DNA of 34,336 bases from Methylobacterium bullatum (GTDB taxonomy: Bacteria; Pseudomonadota; Alphaproteobacteria; Rhizobiales; Beijerinckiaceae): assembly GCF_014845095.1 (NCBI RefSeq), contig NZ_NKUG01000037.1, positions 1-34,336 of the forward strand, written 5' to 3'. The notes under the pieces are model-generated. The model had not been told where the DNA came from. It was given only the letters and a program-made list of their open reading frames with translations, and did not search any database. Numbering within the stretch: position 1 is the first letter of the stretch; the number at the start of each line of letters is the position of its first letter. Shown here piece by piece: positions 7,630 to 18,011 of the stretch. A program made the position numbers and the translations under genes.

Positions 7630-8655
7630 TCAGTCGATCGCCACCAGGATCTTACCGAACACCTTACGCGACTCCAGGCGTTCCAGCCCCTGTGAAAAGT
7701 CCCCGAGGGGGAGGACCGTGTCGACCACCGGCGTGATCCCGTCCGCCATCTTCGCCAGGGACTGGCGGATGTTGGCCATGGAGCACCCGAAGGAGCCGGT
7801 GATGCGGTACTGCTGCTGGAACAACTGCATCAGGTTCATAGTGGTGGAGACGCCGGAGGTGGAGCCGCAGGTAACGAGGCGGCCGCCTCGCTTGAGGCAA
7901 AGGAGCGAGCCGTTCCAAGTGTCAGGACCGACATGCTCGAACACCACATCGACGCCCTTTCGCTTAGTCAGGCGGCGAACCTCACCCTCGAAGCGTTCGT
8001 TCCGATAATTGATCACGTGATCGGCGCCGAGGGCTTTTGCCATCTCGCCTTTCCTGTCGTCGCCTACCGTCGTGAACACGGTGCAGCCGATAGCCTTGGC
8101 CATCTTGATCGCGGCGGTGCCGATGCCCGAGCCACCGGCATGGACGAGGATGCTCTCGCCGGGTTCGAGCTTGGCATTGTCGAACAGCATGTGCTGAACG
8201 GTGCCGAAGGCGATCGGCGCACAGGCTGCATCGGTGAAGCTTACCCCATCGGGCACCTTTACCACGAGACGGGCCTGCATGGTGACGCGCTCGCGCGCGA
8301 ACCCGTCGATATGGAAGCCCATGACGCCGGAGACGTCCTCACACAGGTTGTCGCGACCTTCCCGGCAGGCCTTGCAGCGGCCGCAGGTCTGCGCGCCGTA
8401 CATCACCACGCGGTCGCCCTCGCGGAGATCCGTCACGCCCTCGCCGACGCAGACGATCTCGCCCGAGGCTTCGGCCCCCACCGTCAGAGGCATCTTGCGC
8501 TTGGCGAAGGCCATGCCGCGAAAGCCCCAGACATCGATGAAGTTCAATCCCACGGCGCGCACGCGGATCTGAACCTCGCCCGGGCCGGGAGCGGAAGGCG
8601 GATCGACCTCGCCGAGGCGAAGGTCACGGTCACCGAAGAGTTGGAGGGCTTGCAT
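7630..8655 (-). CDS. MDR-family zinc-binding dehydrogenase of the VLCFA cluster
   Basis: A 341-residue medium-chain dehydrogenase/reductase. The structural-zinc cysteines are all present: C91, C94, C97 and C105 in CGRCKAC..LC. The NAD(P)-binding loop HAGGSGIGTAA is intact. The catalytic-zinc ligands of classical alcohol dehydrogenases are not: the usual GHE is GAEASGE (about 60-66) and the early Cys site reads NFIDVW. This resembles quinone-oxidoreductase/enoyl-reductase-type members that work without catalytic zinc. The orthologous position in rhizobial acpXL-lpxXL clusters holds a gene annotated as alcohol dehydrogenase (adh2XL/fabXL). I infer a reductive step, possibly enoyl reduction, in very-long-chain acyl elongation. 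A palindromic repeat lies just upstream of its start. Confidence 0.88.
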   Translation of the reverse strand: MQALQLFGDRDLRLGEVDPPSAPGPGEVQIRVRAVGLNFIDVWGFRGMAFAKRKMPLTVGAEASGEIVCVGEGVTDLREGDRVVMYGAQTCGRCKACREGRDNLCEDVSGVMGFHIDGFARERVTMQARLVVKVPDGVSFTDAACAPIAFGTVQHMLFDNAKLEPGESILVHAGGSGIGTAAIKMAKAIGCTVFTTVGDDRKGEMAKALGADHVINYRNERFEGEVRRLTKRKGVDVVFEHVGPDTWNGSLLCLKRGGRLVTCGSTSGVSTTMNLMQLFQQQYRITGSFGCSMANIRQSLAKMADGITPVVDTVLPLGDFSQGLERLESRKVFGKILVAID

Positions 8656-8703
8656 CGGTCTCGTCTCTCGTCAGGCGCTTCGGATCCCGAGCCTCCTTCG
8701 CAC

Positions 8704-8816
8704 CACCTCGTCCTGAGGCGCCCGCATCAGCAGGCCTCGAAGGGGGGCTCCAGGGCCCATGTGCCATCTGGAGCCCTCCTTGGAGGCCTCCGCAATAACT
8801 CCGCACCTCGGGGAAG
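8704..8816. repeat. Degenerate intergenic palindromic repeat, family 2 copy 1
   Basis: An imperfect long palindrome in the 209-base gap between the SH3-like gene and the dehydrogenase gene. Inner arms AGGCCTCGAAGGGGGGCTCC (8731-8750) and GGAGCCCTCCTTGGAGGCCT (8770-8789) pair, and the outer part CACCTCGTCCTGAGGCG resembles the start of the better copy at 30375-30490. It lies inside a presumed operon, so it would be transcribed as a large hairpin. Confidence 0.7.
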
Positions 8817-8864
8817 AGGGATTGGAATGGATAGGCGGCTTTATCGACTGAAAGCCGTCCTGGC

Positions 8865-9140
8865 TCAATCCGGCGCAAGGTAGCGCCGCCGCGCCCAGCC
8901 GAGGATCGGGCCAGCCTTGACCCGGCACCATGTGAGGCCGCTCGGCGTCTCGTTGGTACAGCCGAAGCCGCGCAGGCGCGCCCCTTCCGGCGCTTGGCCA
9001 AGCACGGGCGCCGAGGCGTCCGGGGTCTCGCGGATGCTCAACCCGTCACCGCGCGGAAGCCCGTCGACGCGGAAAGCGCCGGTCTCGGCGAAGGCGGGAA
9101 CCGCTGCCAGAGCCAGCGCGAGGATGAGGCGGAAGCGCAT
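8865..9140 (-). CDS. Small exported SH3-like domain protein
   Basis: A 91-residue protein with a Sec signal peptide (MRFRLILALALAAVPAFA, cleavage after about residue 18) followed by a short bacterial-SH3-like domain. The ..GLSIRETPDASAPVLGQAPEGARLRGFGC.. stretch has the usual SH3_3 pattern LxVRxxPxxxAxVxG-xxPxGxxxxxxGC. A Trp-Cys (TWCRV) and a terminal GWARRRYL follow, and the two Cys could form a disulfide. The start at 9140 is 13 bases after the FabG-like gene; an upstream ATG at 9170 would overlap that gene and spoil the signal peptide. Its role is unknown. Position inside the VLCFA operon suggests an envelope function, but that is an inference. Confidence 0.78.
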   Translation of the reverse strand: MRFRLILALALAAVPAFAETGAFRVDGLPRGDGLSIRETPDASAPVLGQAPEGARLRGFGCTNETPSGLTWCRVKAGPILGWARRRYLAPD

Positions 9141-9153
9141 AGGATCATCCGCC

Positions 9154-9918
9154 TCAGGTCCGGTGAACACCCATCATCGCCGTCAGCCCGCCATCGACCG
9201 GCAGAACCGCGCCGGTAATGTAGGCCGCGGCATCTCCCATAAGGAAGGCCACGAGCGCCGCTATTTCCTCAGGCTTGGCGAAGCGTCCCAAGGGAATCTG
9301 TTTCTCCATACCGTCACGATGCGCGGCGTAGGGAGCCATCATCTCGGTGTCGATGAAGCCCGGCGCAATGACGTTGACCGTCACCCCGCGCTTGGCCGAT
9401 TCGATCGCCAACGTCCGGCAATAGGAGATCAGCGCACCCTTCGTCGCCGCATAGGCAGCATTGCCCGGGTTGGCCTGTAGGGCTGCCACCGAACCGATGG
9501 CGACGATGCGGCCGGAACGTCCTCGGATCATGCCGCGCACCAGTGCCTTCGTGATCCGGGTCAGCGACCAGAAGTTCACTTGCATCGCCGCCTCGGCCTT
9601 GTCCTGAGCCATCATCGCGGCCAGCACGTCGTAGGATTGGCCGGCATTATGGACGAGGCCGTAGAACGCTTCCCCTTCCTGGGCCTCGCAGAAAACCTCC
9701 AAGGCATCGCGGTCGGCGAGGTCGAGAGGGTGGGCGGTGATCGCCCGTCCGGGATTGGCCTGGCTGAGTTCGGCCACGAGGCGCTCCGCCGCATCGCCCG
9801 AGGAGCGATAGGTGAAGGCGATGTCGTAGCCGGCATATACCAGCGCCCGCACGATGGCCGAGCCGAGGCCGGAGGCACCCCCGGTGACGAGAACGCGCCG
9901 GGTGGTTTCCGTCGTCAT
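9154..9918 (-). CDS. SDR-family 3-oxoacyl-ACP reductase-like protein (FabG-like)
   Basis: A 254-residue classical short-chain dehydrogenase. The cofactor motif TGGASGLG (12-19), HNAG (90-93), and the catalytic Ser143-Tyr156-Lys160 triad (IGSVAAL and YAATK) are present, and the C-terminal PVDGGLTAMM is typical of FabG-type enzymes. It overlaps fabF1XL by four bases (ATGA), so it is translationally coupled to the ketosynthase. The inferred reaction is NADPH-dependent reduction of 3-oxoacyl-AcpXL during very-long-chain acid elongation. The published rhizobial acpXL-lpxXL order, as I recall it, does not include a dedicated FabG here. It could equally serve the general FAS II pool. Confidence 0.88.
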   Translation of the reverse strand: MTTETTRRVLVTGGASGLGSAIVRALVYAGYDIAFTYRSSGDAAERLVAELSQANPGRAITAHPLDLADRDALEVFCEAQEGEAFYGLVHNAGQSYDVLAAMMAQDKAEAAMQVNFWSLTRITKALVRGMIRGRSGRIVAIGSVAALQANPGNAAYAATKGALISYCRTLAIESAKRGVTVNVIAPGFIDTEMMAPYAAHRDGMEKQIPLGRFAKPEEIAALVAFLMGDAAAYITGAVLPVDGGLTAMMGVHRT

Positions 9919-11216
9919 ACGGGCTCGTCCCCAAGGACGAGGCAGGTGTTCTGCCCGCCAAAGCCGAAGGAATTGGACAGAACGCGGCTGACCCGGGCGT
10001 CGCGGGCCGTGGTCACCACGTCGAGGGAGAGGGCTGGGTCCGGCACCGCATAGTTGATCGTCGGCGGGATGCGGCCATGGGCGATGGTGAGGAGCGAGAT
10101 CACCGCCTCGATGGCCCCCGCGGCGGTCAGCGTATGGCCGATCATCGACTTGTTCGACGAGATCGGCAGGGTGCGGATCCGCTCACCGAACACAGCGGCG
10201 CAGCCCAACGCCTCCATCTTGTCGTTCTCCGGCGTCGATGTGCCGTGTGCATTGATCGTATCGATGGAATCTGGCTCGGTGCCGGCATCGTCCAGGGCAG
10301 CGCGGATGGCGGCGATGCCGGGCGCACCGTCTGGGCTCGACCGGGTGCGATGGAAGCCGTCGCCCTTTTCGCCGCAGCCCAGGACATAGCCGAGGATCGT
10401 CGCGCCCCGCGCCCGTGCGGACTCGGCATTCTCTAGGACCAGGGCGGCGGCCCCCTCCCCCATGACGAAACCGTCGCGATTCTTGGAGAACGGCTTTGAA
10501 GCCCCCTCCGGTGGATCGTTCTGGGTCGAAAGAGCAGAGAGCAGCGAGAATCGGATCAGTGATTCCGGGTTTACCGAACCGTCGGTGCCGATGCAGAGAG
10601 CCGCCTGCATCTCGCCCCGCCGGATCGCCTCGACACCGAGCTGGATCGCGGTGGCGCCGGAGGAACAGGCGGTGGAGAGCGAGATCGGCGACCCCTTGGT
10701 GCCGAACCGGTCGGCGATGTTGTCGGCTACGGTGGCGAAGATGAAGAGGTCGTGCCAGGCGTCGAACCGTCCACTCGATGCCGCCCGCTGGAGGTCGGAA
10801 TAGGTGATGTCGCCGTTCTGGCCGGACGCCTGTGCCAGGGACTGGCGCTGGGGCCATTCCATCTCCACCGGCGGTACTGCGATGAACAGTGCACCGGGGA
10901 AATCACCCTTCGCACCAATGCCGGACTGGGTGATCGCTTCCTCGGCCGCTTCCTCGGCGAAGCGCTGCGACAATGCGGGCGCCACGAGTGGGTCGGTGTC
11001 GAGGAAATCCACCGTCCCGGCGATACGGGTGCGCAGGCCATCGGTGGAAAAACGGGCGATGCTGTGGATGCCGGACCGGCCGGCGGTGAGCGCAGCCCAA
11101 TTGTCGGCCTGTCCCTGCCCGAGGGACGTGACGATGCCGAGGCCTGTCACCGCGACCAATGGCCGGCCATGGCTGTCCCGGAAGCTTCGTGAATCGCGGG
11201 GAGAGGAGTTCGTCAT
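9915..11216 (-). CDS. fabF1XL: Beta-ketoacyl-ACP synthase, FabF1XL-type
   Basis: A 433-residue thiolase-fold condensing enzyme of the FabF (KAS II) group. The full Cys-His-His triad is visible: C184 in STACSSG, H324 in NAHGTSTP and H361 in GHTLTAAGA. The C-terminal NSFGFGGQN loop is conserved. It condenses malonyl-ACP with an acyl chain. Cluster position indicates that the chain is carried on AcpXL and grows to the C28-type hydroxy acid of lipid A. It ends in a 4-base overlap with the FabG-like gene. A 129-base gap with inverted repeats separates it from fabF2XL, so an internal promoter is possible. It is the catalytically complete partner of the degenerate FabF2XL. Confidence 0.92.
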   Translation of the reverse strand: MTNSSPRDSRSFRDSHGRPLVAVTGLGIVTSLGQGQADNWAALTAGRSGIHSIARFSTDGLRTRIAGTVDFLDTDPLVAPALSQRFAEEAAEEAITQSGIGAKGDFPGALFIAVPPVEMEWPQRQSLAQASGQNGDITYSDLQRAASSGRFDAWHDLFIFATVADNIADRFGTKGSPISLSTACSSGATAIQLGVEAIRRGEMQAALCIGTDGSVNPESLIRFSLLSALSTQNDPPEGASKPFSKNRDGFVMGEGAAALVLENAESARARGATILGYVLGCGEKGDGFHRTRSSPDGAPGIAAIRAALDDAGTEPDSIDTINAHGTSTPENDKMEALGCAAVFGERIRTLPISSNKSMIGHTLTAAGAIEAVISLLTIAHGRIPPTINYAVPDPALSLDVVTTARDARVSRVLSNSFGFGGQNTCLVLGDEPV

Positions 11217-11232
11217 AGCGCCGTCTTGCTAT

Positions 11233-11279
11233 CGTTCCGACCGAACGGCCTTGAAGATGCCCCGCCCCGAACATTCGGG
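11233..11279. promoter_or_regulatory. Two inverted repeats between fabF2XL and fabF1XL
   Basis: CGTTC-CGACC-GAACG (11233-11247) and CCCGAA-CA-TTCGGG (11266-11279) lie in the 129-base gap upstream of fabF1XL, the only sizeable gap in the early part of this cluster. They may be an operator, an attenuator or an RNA-processing site. The function is not known. Confidence 0.3.
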
Positions 11280-11345
11280 CCGATCGATCACGGTTGAACC
11301 CGTCTTAGCGGAATTTCGGTGAGCTGACAGCCGTATCCCCGCGGG

Positions 11346-12497
11346 TCACGACATCGCGCTCAAGCGGACCAAGCCCTCACCGCGGCGATGGCCAACGGTG
11401 GTGATCGCGACCTCGCGCGCCCTGCCCTCCGAGATGAGCGCGGCGGCGAGTGCGGCCCCCAACGGCGCCGTGACTTCGAGCGAGTGGCCGGTGATGTCCC
11501 CGAGGGCCGTGACGGGCACACCAGGCGCAAGTTCGCCCAGTGCCGTGCTCTCCTCAGCTGTGATTCCCTCGACGCCGGTAGCGCCCGAAATTAGCATGTC
11601 CGGCTTGGCGCCGGCCTTTTTCCACAAGGCGGAGAGGCTGAGTTCTACGCTGCCGGTCTCGCGCCTGGGACGATCGCTCCCCACCGGAAGCAGGCGGGCA
11701 AAGATCGTCGCCTTGCGCGCGGCGGCGGTTTCGGCGGCTTCCAGCACTAGGAAGGCGGCGGTACTCCCAAGGATGAAGCCGGCCCCGCCTTCACCCTGAC
11801 GCTCGAAGACCGGCCGGAAGTTGCCTTTCCGCAGATATCTGCCCAGCTCGTGGACGACCAGGACGTCGGGACGTTCCGCGCTGTAGGAACCGCCCACCAG
11901 CATCGTGTCGATCTGGCCTGAAGCGATACGGCTCTGAGCGTTGCGCAAGGCGTCGACGCCCGAAGCCTCCTCACCCATGAACGTGCGCGAGGCGCCCGTG
12001 ACCCCATGGACGATGGCGATGTTGCCGGCGAGCAGGTTCGAGAGCTGTGCCAGGAAGAGGGTCGGGCGCAGGTCGTTCTGCAGGTGCTCGTTGAGATAGG
12101 CGCCCGGATCGGCCGCGTCGCGCAGGCCGGTCAGGATAGCACCGTCCACCGCCGTATCGCGCTCGCCGCCGCCGCAGGCGACGACGAGGTGCATTGCTGC
12201 CTTGAAGGCCGCGTCCTGTTTCACCCCGGCCGAGTCGAGGGCAAGCCCGGCCGCGTAGACGCCCAGGCGCTGCCACGCCTCCATCTGCCGCTGGTCCGAC
12301 TTCTTGGGGATCTGTCCGTCGAGGACCAGCGCCGGGGCGGGATGGACCGGATAGGGCGCAAAGCGCTCCGTATCCGTGGCCTTTGGACTGCCCGCCGCGA
12401 AGGCTTCGAGGTGAGCGGCGATCCCCTCGCCGGCGCAGGAGACGAGGCCGATACCAGTGACGACGACGTCGCGCTGACTCATGCTGATCTTGCTCAT
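11346..12497 (-). CDS. fabF2XL: Ketosynthase-fold protein FabF2XL-type, active-site Cys missing
   Basis: A 383-residue FabF-like protein: the N-terminal DVVVTGIGLVS and a late GHSLEVTAPLGAA match the fold. Aligned without gaps to the nucleophile loop of the neighbouring FabF1XL (STACSSG), this protein reads GASRTFM, with Ser170 in place of Cys. The first catalytic His (NAHGTS) is Thr307 (GATGVE). Only the second His, H338 (ITGHSL), remains. Such a pattern is known from chain-length factors (KS-beta) of type II polyketide synthases, which heterodimerise with an active ketosynthase. I infer the same relation to FabF1XL, possibly setting chain length. It overlaps fabZXL by ATGA at its start. A second ATG at residue 6 is a possible start. 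Confidence 0.88.
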   Translation of the reverse strand: MSKISMSQRDVVVTGIGLVSCAGEGIAAHLEAFAAGSPKATDTERFAPYPVHPAPALVLDGQIPKKSDQRQMEAWQRLGVYAAGLALDSAGVKQDAAFKAAMHLVVACGGGERDTAVDGAILTGLRDAADPGAYLNEHLQNDLRPTLFLAQLSNLLAGNIAIVHGVTGASRTFMGEEASGVDALRNAQSRIASGQIDTMLVGGSYSAERPDVLVVHELGRYLRKGNFRPVFERQGEGGAGFILGSTAAFLVLEAAETAAARKATIFARLLPVGSDRPRRETGSVELSLSALWKKAGAKPDMLISGATGVEGITAEESTALGELAPGVPVTALGDITGHSLEVTAPLGAALAAALISEGRAREVAITTVGHRRGEGLVRLSAMS

Positions 12498-12991
12498 GCC
12501 GGAACCGCCCCGCCGGGGGGCGCCCCCGATGCAATGGCGCGATCCATCAGGCCGATCCGCCGGGCGCGCTCGCGCATGGGAGCATCGAGCCCTTCGGGAA
12601 ACGGCATCGTCCGGAACCGCAGCTCCGCATCGGCCAACGGCTTGCCCTCGTGGCGGATCGAGGCCTTTGTCACCGCGTAGCCGGAACCATCATGCTCCAG
12701 GCTCGCCTGCACGACGAGCGTCGCGCCGGGGCCGACGAAGGAGCGGAACCGCGCCTTGTCCACCGCCATCAGGAACGGCATCTGCACGAAATCGAGATGG
12801 GCGAGGAGCAGGTAACCGGACGCCTGCGCCATGGTCTCGGTGAGCAGCACCCCGGGCACCAGGGGATGGCCGGGAAAGTGACCCTCGAAGACCGGGCTCT
12901 CCATCGGCACGTGAGCCAGCGCCTCGATCCGGCCGGCGGCCTTGTCGAGACTCGTCACCGTGTCGATCATCTCGAAATACTCGAGGCGCAT
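12494..12991 (-). CDS. fabZXL: 3-hydroxyacyl-ACP dehydratase, FabZXL-type
   Basis: A 165-residue hot-dog-fold dehydratase. The catalytic His38 (FEGHFPGHPLVPG) and Glu52 (LLTETMAQASG) have the 14-residue spacing of FabZ. It dehydrates 3-hydroxyacyl chains on the carrier protein. The position between acpXL and fabF2XL is as in rhizobial VLCFA loci. A C-terminal tail from about residue 135, rich in Arg then Ala/Gly/Pro, is longer than in housekeeping FabZ. The stop overlaps the fabF2XL start. It begins 73 bases after acpXL. Confidence 0.92.
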   Translation of the reverse strand: MRLEYFEMIDTVTSLDKAAGRIEALAHVPMESPVFEGHFPGHPLVPGVLLTETMAQASGYLLLAHLDFVQMPFLMAVDKARFRSFVGPGATLVVQASLEHDGSGYAVTKASIRHEGKPLADAELRFRTMPFPEGLDAPMRERARRIGLMDRAIASGAPPGGAVPA

Positions 12992-13064
12992 GGCGTCAAA
13001 GGCTCCGCTGGGGACTAGAGGCTCCGCTGGACACTCAAAGGCTCGGCCCGGCCGGGCTTGCCCT

Positions 13065-13367
13065 TCAGGCCTTGGCGGCCTTCTCGGCCACCAGCGCGTC
13101 GATGCGGGCGCAGAGGTTCTTCAGTACGAAATACTCCTCGGCCGGCACCTTGCCCTCGTTGACCTCCTGGGTCCAACGCTCCAGCGGCAGCTTGATTCCG
13201 AATGCCTTATCCACCGCGAAGGCGATGTCGAGGAAAGCGAGCGAATCGATGCCGAGATCCTCGATGGCGTGGCTCTCGGGCGAGATAGTGTCGCGCGGGA
13301 TGTCGGCGGTGTCGGCGATGATGTCCGCGACGCGGTCGAACGTAGCGGTGGTCGGCTGGTCAGACAT
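13065..13367 (-). CDS. acpXL: Acyl carrier protein AcpXL
   Basis: A 100-residue acidic carrier protein. The phosphopantetheine attachment motif is G-I-D-Ser42-L ([15 protein letters not shown]), with the DSL core of all ACPs. It is longer than the housekeeping AcpP (about 78 residues), with an insertion-like segment [21 protein letters not shown] and an alanine/lysine-rich tail, as in the special AcpXL of rhizobia. It carries the growing 27-hydroxyoctacosanoate-type chain and donates it through LpxXL. It is the first gene of the minus-strand cluster, so the promoter should lie in 13368-13739. Confidence 0.94.
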   Translation of the reverse strand: MSDQPTTATFDRVADIIADTADIPRDTISPESHAIEDLGIDSLAFLDIAFAVDKAFGIKLPLERWTQEVNEGKVPAEEYFVLKNLCARIDALVAEKAAKA

Positions 13368-13739
13368 GCGTTCTCGCCGTTTTCTTCTCTATGGCGCGCC
13401 GTGGCGGATCCGGTATCGGATCTCGTGGCGGGCGCGGCCGGTCCGAGGCTGGCGCGTGATCCCGGCGCCCCCCGGGTCGCGCAGCATGCCCCCGAAGCGG
13501 CGTCGCGCCGCTTCCGATCGAAGGCGGTCCCTTACACGAGGGGGTGGTGGCGGGCAACCTTGGCAGAAGCTCAGGCCAGGCTCGCGTCTTCGTGCGGCTG
13601 CGGGCCTCGCCGGACCATTCCGCCCTGCGATGCCTTGACCTACATGCGGACGCGGGCCTGTTCGACGTGGGTCCATCCGGCTCCTTGCCCGAAATTCGTT
13701 GAGCGTGAGGCGTGCCACGGGGCGGCAGAGGTGACGAGA
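13368..13739. other. Divergent intergenic region, 372 bases, acpXL / AI-2E permease
   Basis: No supported gene. It must hold the promoter of the acpXL cluster (minus) and probably that of the permease (plus), but I see no good -35/-10 pair on either strand. The most regular element is the perfect inverted repeat at 13494-13514, listed separately. Open frames through this region are GC-driven extensions of the neighbouring genes. Confidence 0.5.
13494..13514. promoter_or_regulatory. Perfect 9-bp inverted repeat upstream of acpXL
   Basis: GAAGCGGCG and CGCCGCTTC are separated by TCG, about 127 bases upstream of the acpXL start. No U-run follows on either strand, so an operator or a structured leader is more likely than a terminator. 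Chance occurrence in GC-rich DNA cannot be excluded. Confidence 0.3.
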
Positions 13740-14861
13740 ATGGAACAATCTATTTCTGTCGATGCGGCGGAGCCGCCGACGGACCATCGCAGCCGCGCCC
13801 AAGGTGGGGCACGCATCGCCCTGGTCCTGGCGCTGTCCGCCCTCGGCCTGTGGGTGCTCCACCCGTTCCTTCCGGCCCTGGCCTGGGCCGTGATCCTCGC
13901 CATCGCGCTCTGGCCGCTCTACGCGAAGGCCGAGCGGCGGTGGCCGCCCGGGGGGCACAACATCCTGCTGCCGAGCCTGTTCACCCTGGCGGTAGCGCTG
14001 GTCTTCCTGGCGCCCCTGGTGGTCCTCGGGGTGCAGGCGGCGCGGGAGGCCCATGATGCGATGGCCTGGGTGAAGTCGGTGGAGCAGAGCGGGATTCCAG
14101 CCCCCGAATTCCTGTCCCATCTGCCCTACGGCGCGGCCAGGGCCGGTGCCTGGTGGAACGAGAATCTCAGCCACCCATCCGCCGGCTCCGAGATCCTGCA
14201 CAAGCTCGACAACTCGACGACGATAGGCCTGACCAAGAGCCTCGGGGCTCAAGTGGTTCGCCGGGTTGTGCTATTCGGCTTCACCCTGCTGACGTTGTTT
14301 TTCCTGTTTCGCGACGGGCGGGCTGTCATCAGGCAGTCGCTGACGGCGAGTGGCCGCCTGTTCGGCCCGCGTGGCGAGCGGGTGGCGCGCCAGATGGTGG
14401 CCTCCGTCCACGGCACCGTCGATGGGCTCGTCCTGGTCGGCCTGGGCGAAGGCGTAATCCTTGGAATCGTTTACTATTTTGCGGGCGTGCCGCATCCGGT
14501 CCTGCTCGGCGCGCTGACGGCGGTGGCGGCGATGATCCCCTTCGGGGCGCCGCTGGTCTTCGGCATCGCCGCGCTGATTCTTCTCGCCGGCGGGGCGGTG
14601 ATCCCGGCGGCGGTGGTGGTGGCGGCGGGCTTCGTCGTCACCTTCGTCGCCGACCATTTCGTGAGGCCGGTCCTGATCGGCGGCACCACCCGCCTGCCCT
14701 TCCTCTGGGTGCTGCTCGGCATCCTCGGCGGGGTCGAGACGTTCGGCCTGCTCGGGCTTTTCCTCGGCCCGGCGGTGATGGCGGCGCTGGTACTGCTGTG
14801 GCGGGAATTCACCGATGGAGACGTATCGCAGGACGCATCCCGAGGCCCGCGCGGACCGTAA
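13740..14861 (+). CDS. AI-2E family transporter (PerM/YdiK-like permease)
   Basis: A 373-residue polytopic inner-membrane protein of the AI-2E exporter (DUF20/PerM) family. An N-terminal pair of helices (about 27-65, with PALAWAVILAIALWPLY), a third near 75-97, a soluble region at about 100-160, and further helices to the end are visible. Conserved family stretches are FFLFRDGR and the final ILGGVETFGLLGLFLGPAVMA. The transported substrate is unknown for most members, and the AI-2 name should not be taken literally. The frame remains open far upstream, but only from this ATG does the sequence look like the family. GAGG lies about 8 bases upstream. It is divergent from acpXL. Confidence 0.88.
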   Translation: MEQSISVDAAEPPTDHRSRAQGGARIALVLALSALGLWVLHPFLPALAWAVILAIALWPLYAKAERRWPPGGHNILLPSLFTLAVALVFLAPLVVLGVQAAREAHDAMAWVKSVEQSGIPAPEFLSHLPYGAARAGAWWNENLSHPSAGSEILHKLDNSTTIGLTKSLGAQVVRRVVLFGFTLLTLFFLFRDGRAVIRQSLTASGRLFGPRGERVARQMVASVHGTVDGLVLVGLGEGVILGIVYYFAGVPHPVLLGALTAVAAMIPFGAPLVFGIAALILLAGGAVIPAAVVVAAGFVVTFVADHFVRPVLIGGTTRLPFLWVLLGILGGVETFGLLGLFLGPAVMAALVLLWREFTDGDVSQDASRGPRGP

Positions 14862-14876
14862 TTCGAGCCGCCCGCA

Positions 14877-14914
14877 ACCGCCATGGGACGGCCGAAACGA
14901 CCGCCATGGGACGG
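14877..14914. repeat. Pair of 15-base direct repeats after the permease gene
   Basis: ACCGCCATGGGACGG occurs at 14877-14891 and again at 14900-14914, a 23-base period. It starts 16 bases after the permease stop. It is probably a small tandem duplication. Confidence 0.6.
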
Positions 14915-14967
14915 TGTTTCGAGGAATTGCAAAGCCGGCTCAGATTCCGGTGGAATTTCCGGGCCGA

Positions 14968-14996
14968 AAGGCCCTCCCCTGACCGGGAAGGGCCTT
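14968..14996 (-). terminator. Hairpin downstream of acnA, possible bidirectional terminator
   Basis: AAGGCCCT (14968-14975) and AGGGCCTT (14989-14996) form an 8-bp stem with a 13-base loop, starting 16 bases past the acnA stop between two convergent genes. No clear U-run follows. Position supports a terminator role more than the sequence does. Confidence 0.4.
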
Positions 14997-15011
14997 CCTC
15001 GCATCGTAGGC

Positions 15012-17711
<2,700 letters not shown>

Positions 17712-18011
17712 GGCTTGTTTCTTCCTCACGAGCGGTTGTCGAACACGCGCAGGCATGACCCGCGCCACGAAGTCGTGTTCGGCTGGAGCGCTTCTAAAAA
17801 AAAGCGCGCGCCGCTCCGGGGGTGCCCGGACAGGATGTTGCGCGACGAGCGATTTGGACGCTCGGGACTCGCGCGGCGCAGCCTGGGCCCCGTATAGAAC
17901 ACTTCGAAACTGGCCGCTACGCCCTGCCGTGACACGAGCGCGGGAGTGTCGGGCCTCGCGTGGACGGCGGGGCACATGCGGGTTAAGCAGATCGAAGAGC
18001 CGGAGACCGCC
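17712..18011. other. Divergent intergenic region, 300 bases, acnA / toxin-antitoxin
   Basis: No supported gene. It contains GCGCTT-CTAAAAAA-AAGCGC (17789-17808), a 6-bp inverted repeat around an A-run. An acnA or antitoxin promoter is expected here, but I cannot identify one with confidence. GTGTTCTATAC on the minus strand (about 17892-17902) is a weak -10 candidate for acnA. Confidence 0.4.

Noticed and set aside
12942..13739. Upstream extension of the AI-2E permease frame across acpXL
   Set aside because: The sequence is not permease-like, overlaps acpXL antisense, and a normal-length start with a ribosome site exists at 13740.
17712..17975. N-terminal extension of acnA by 88 codons
   Set aside because: Arg-rich and absent from AcnA proteins; the GTG at 17711 gives 899 residues and the expected cluster-Cys numbering.
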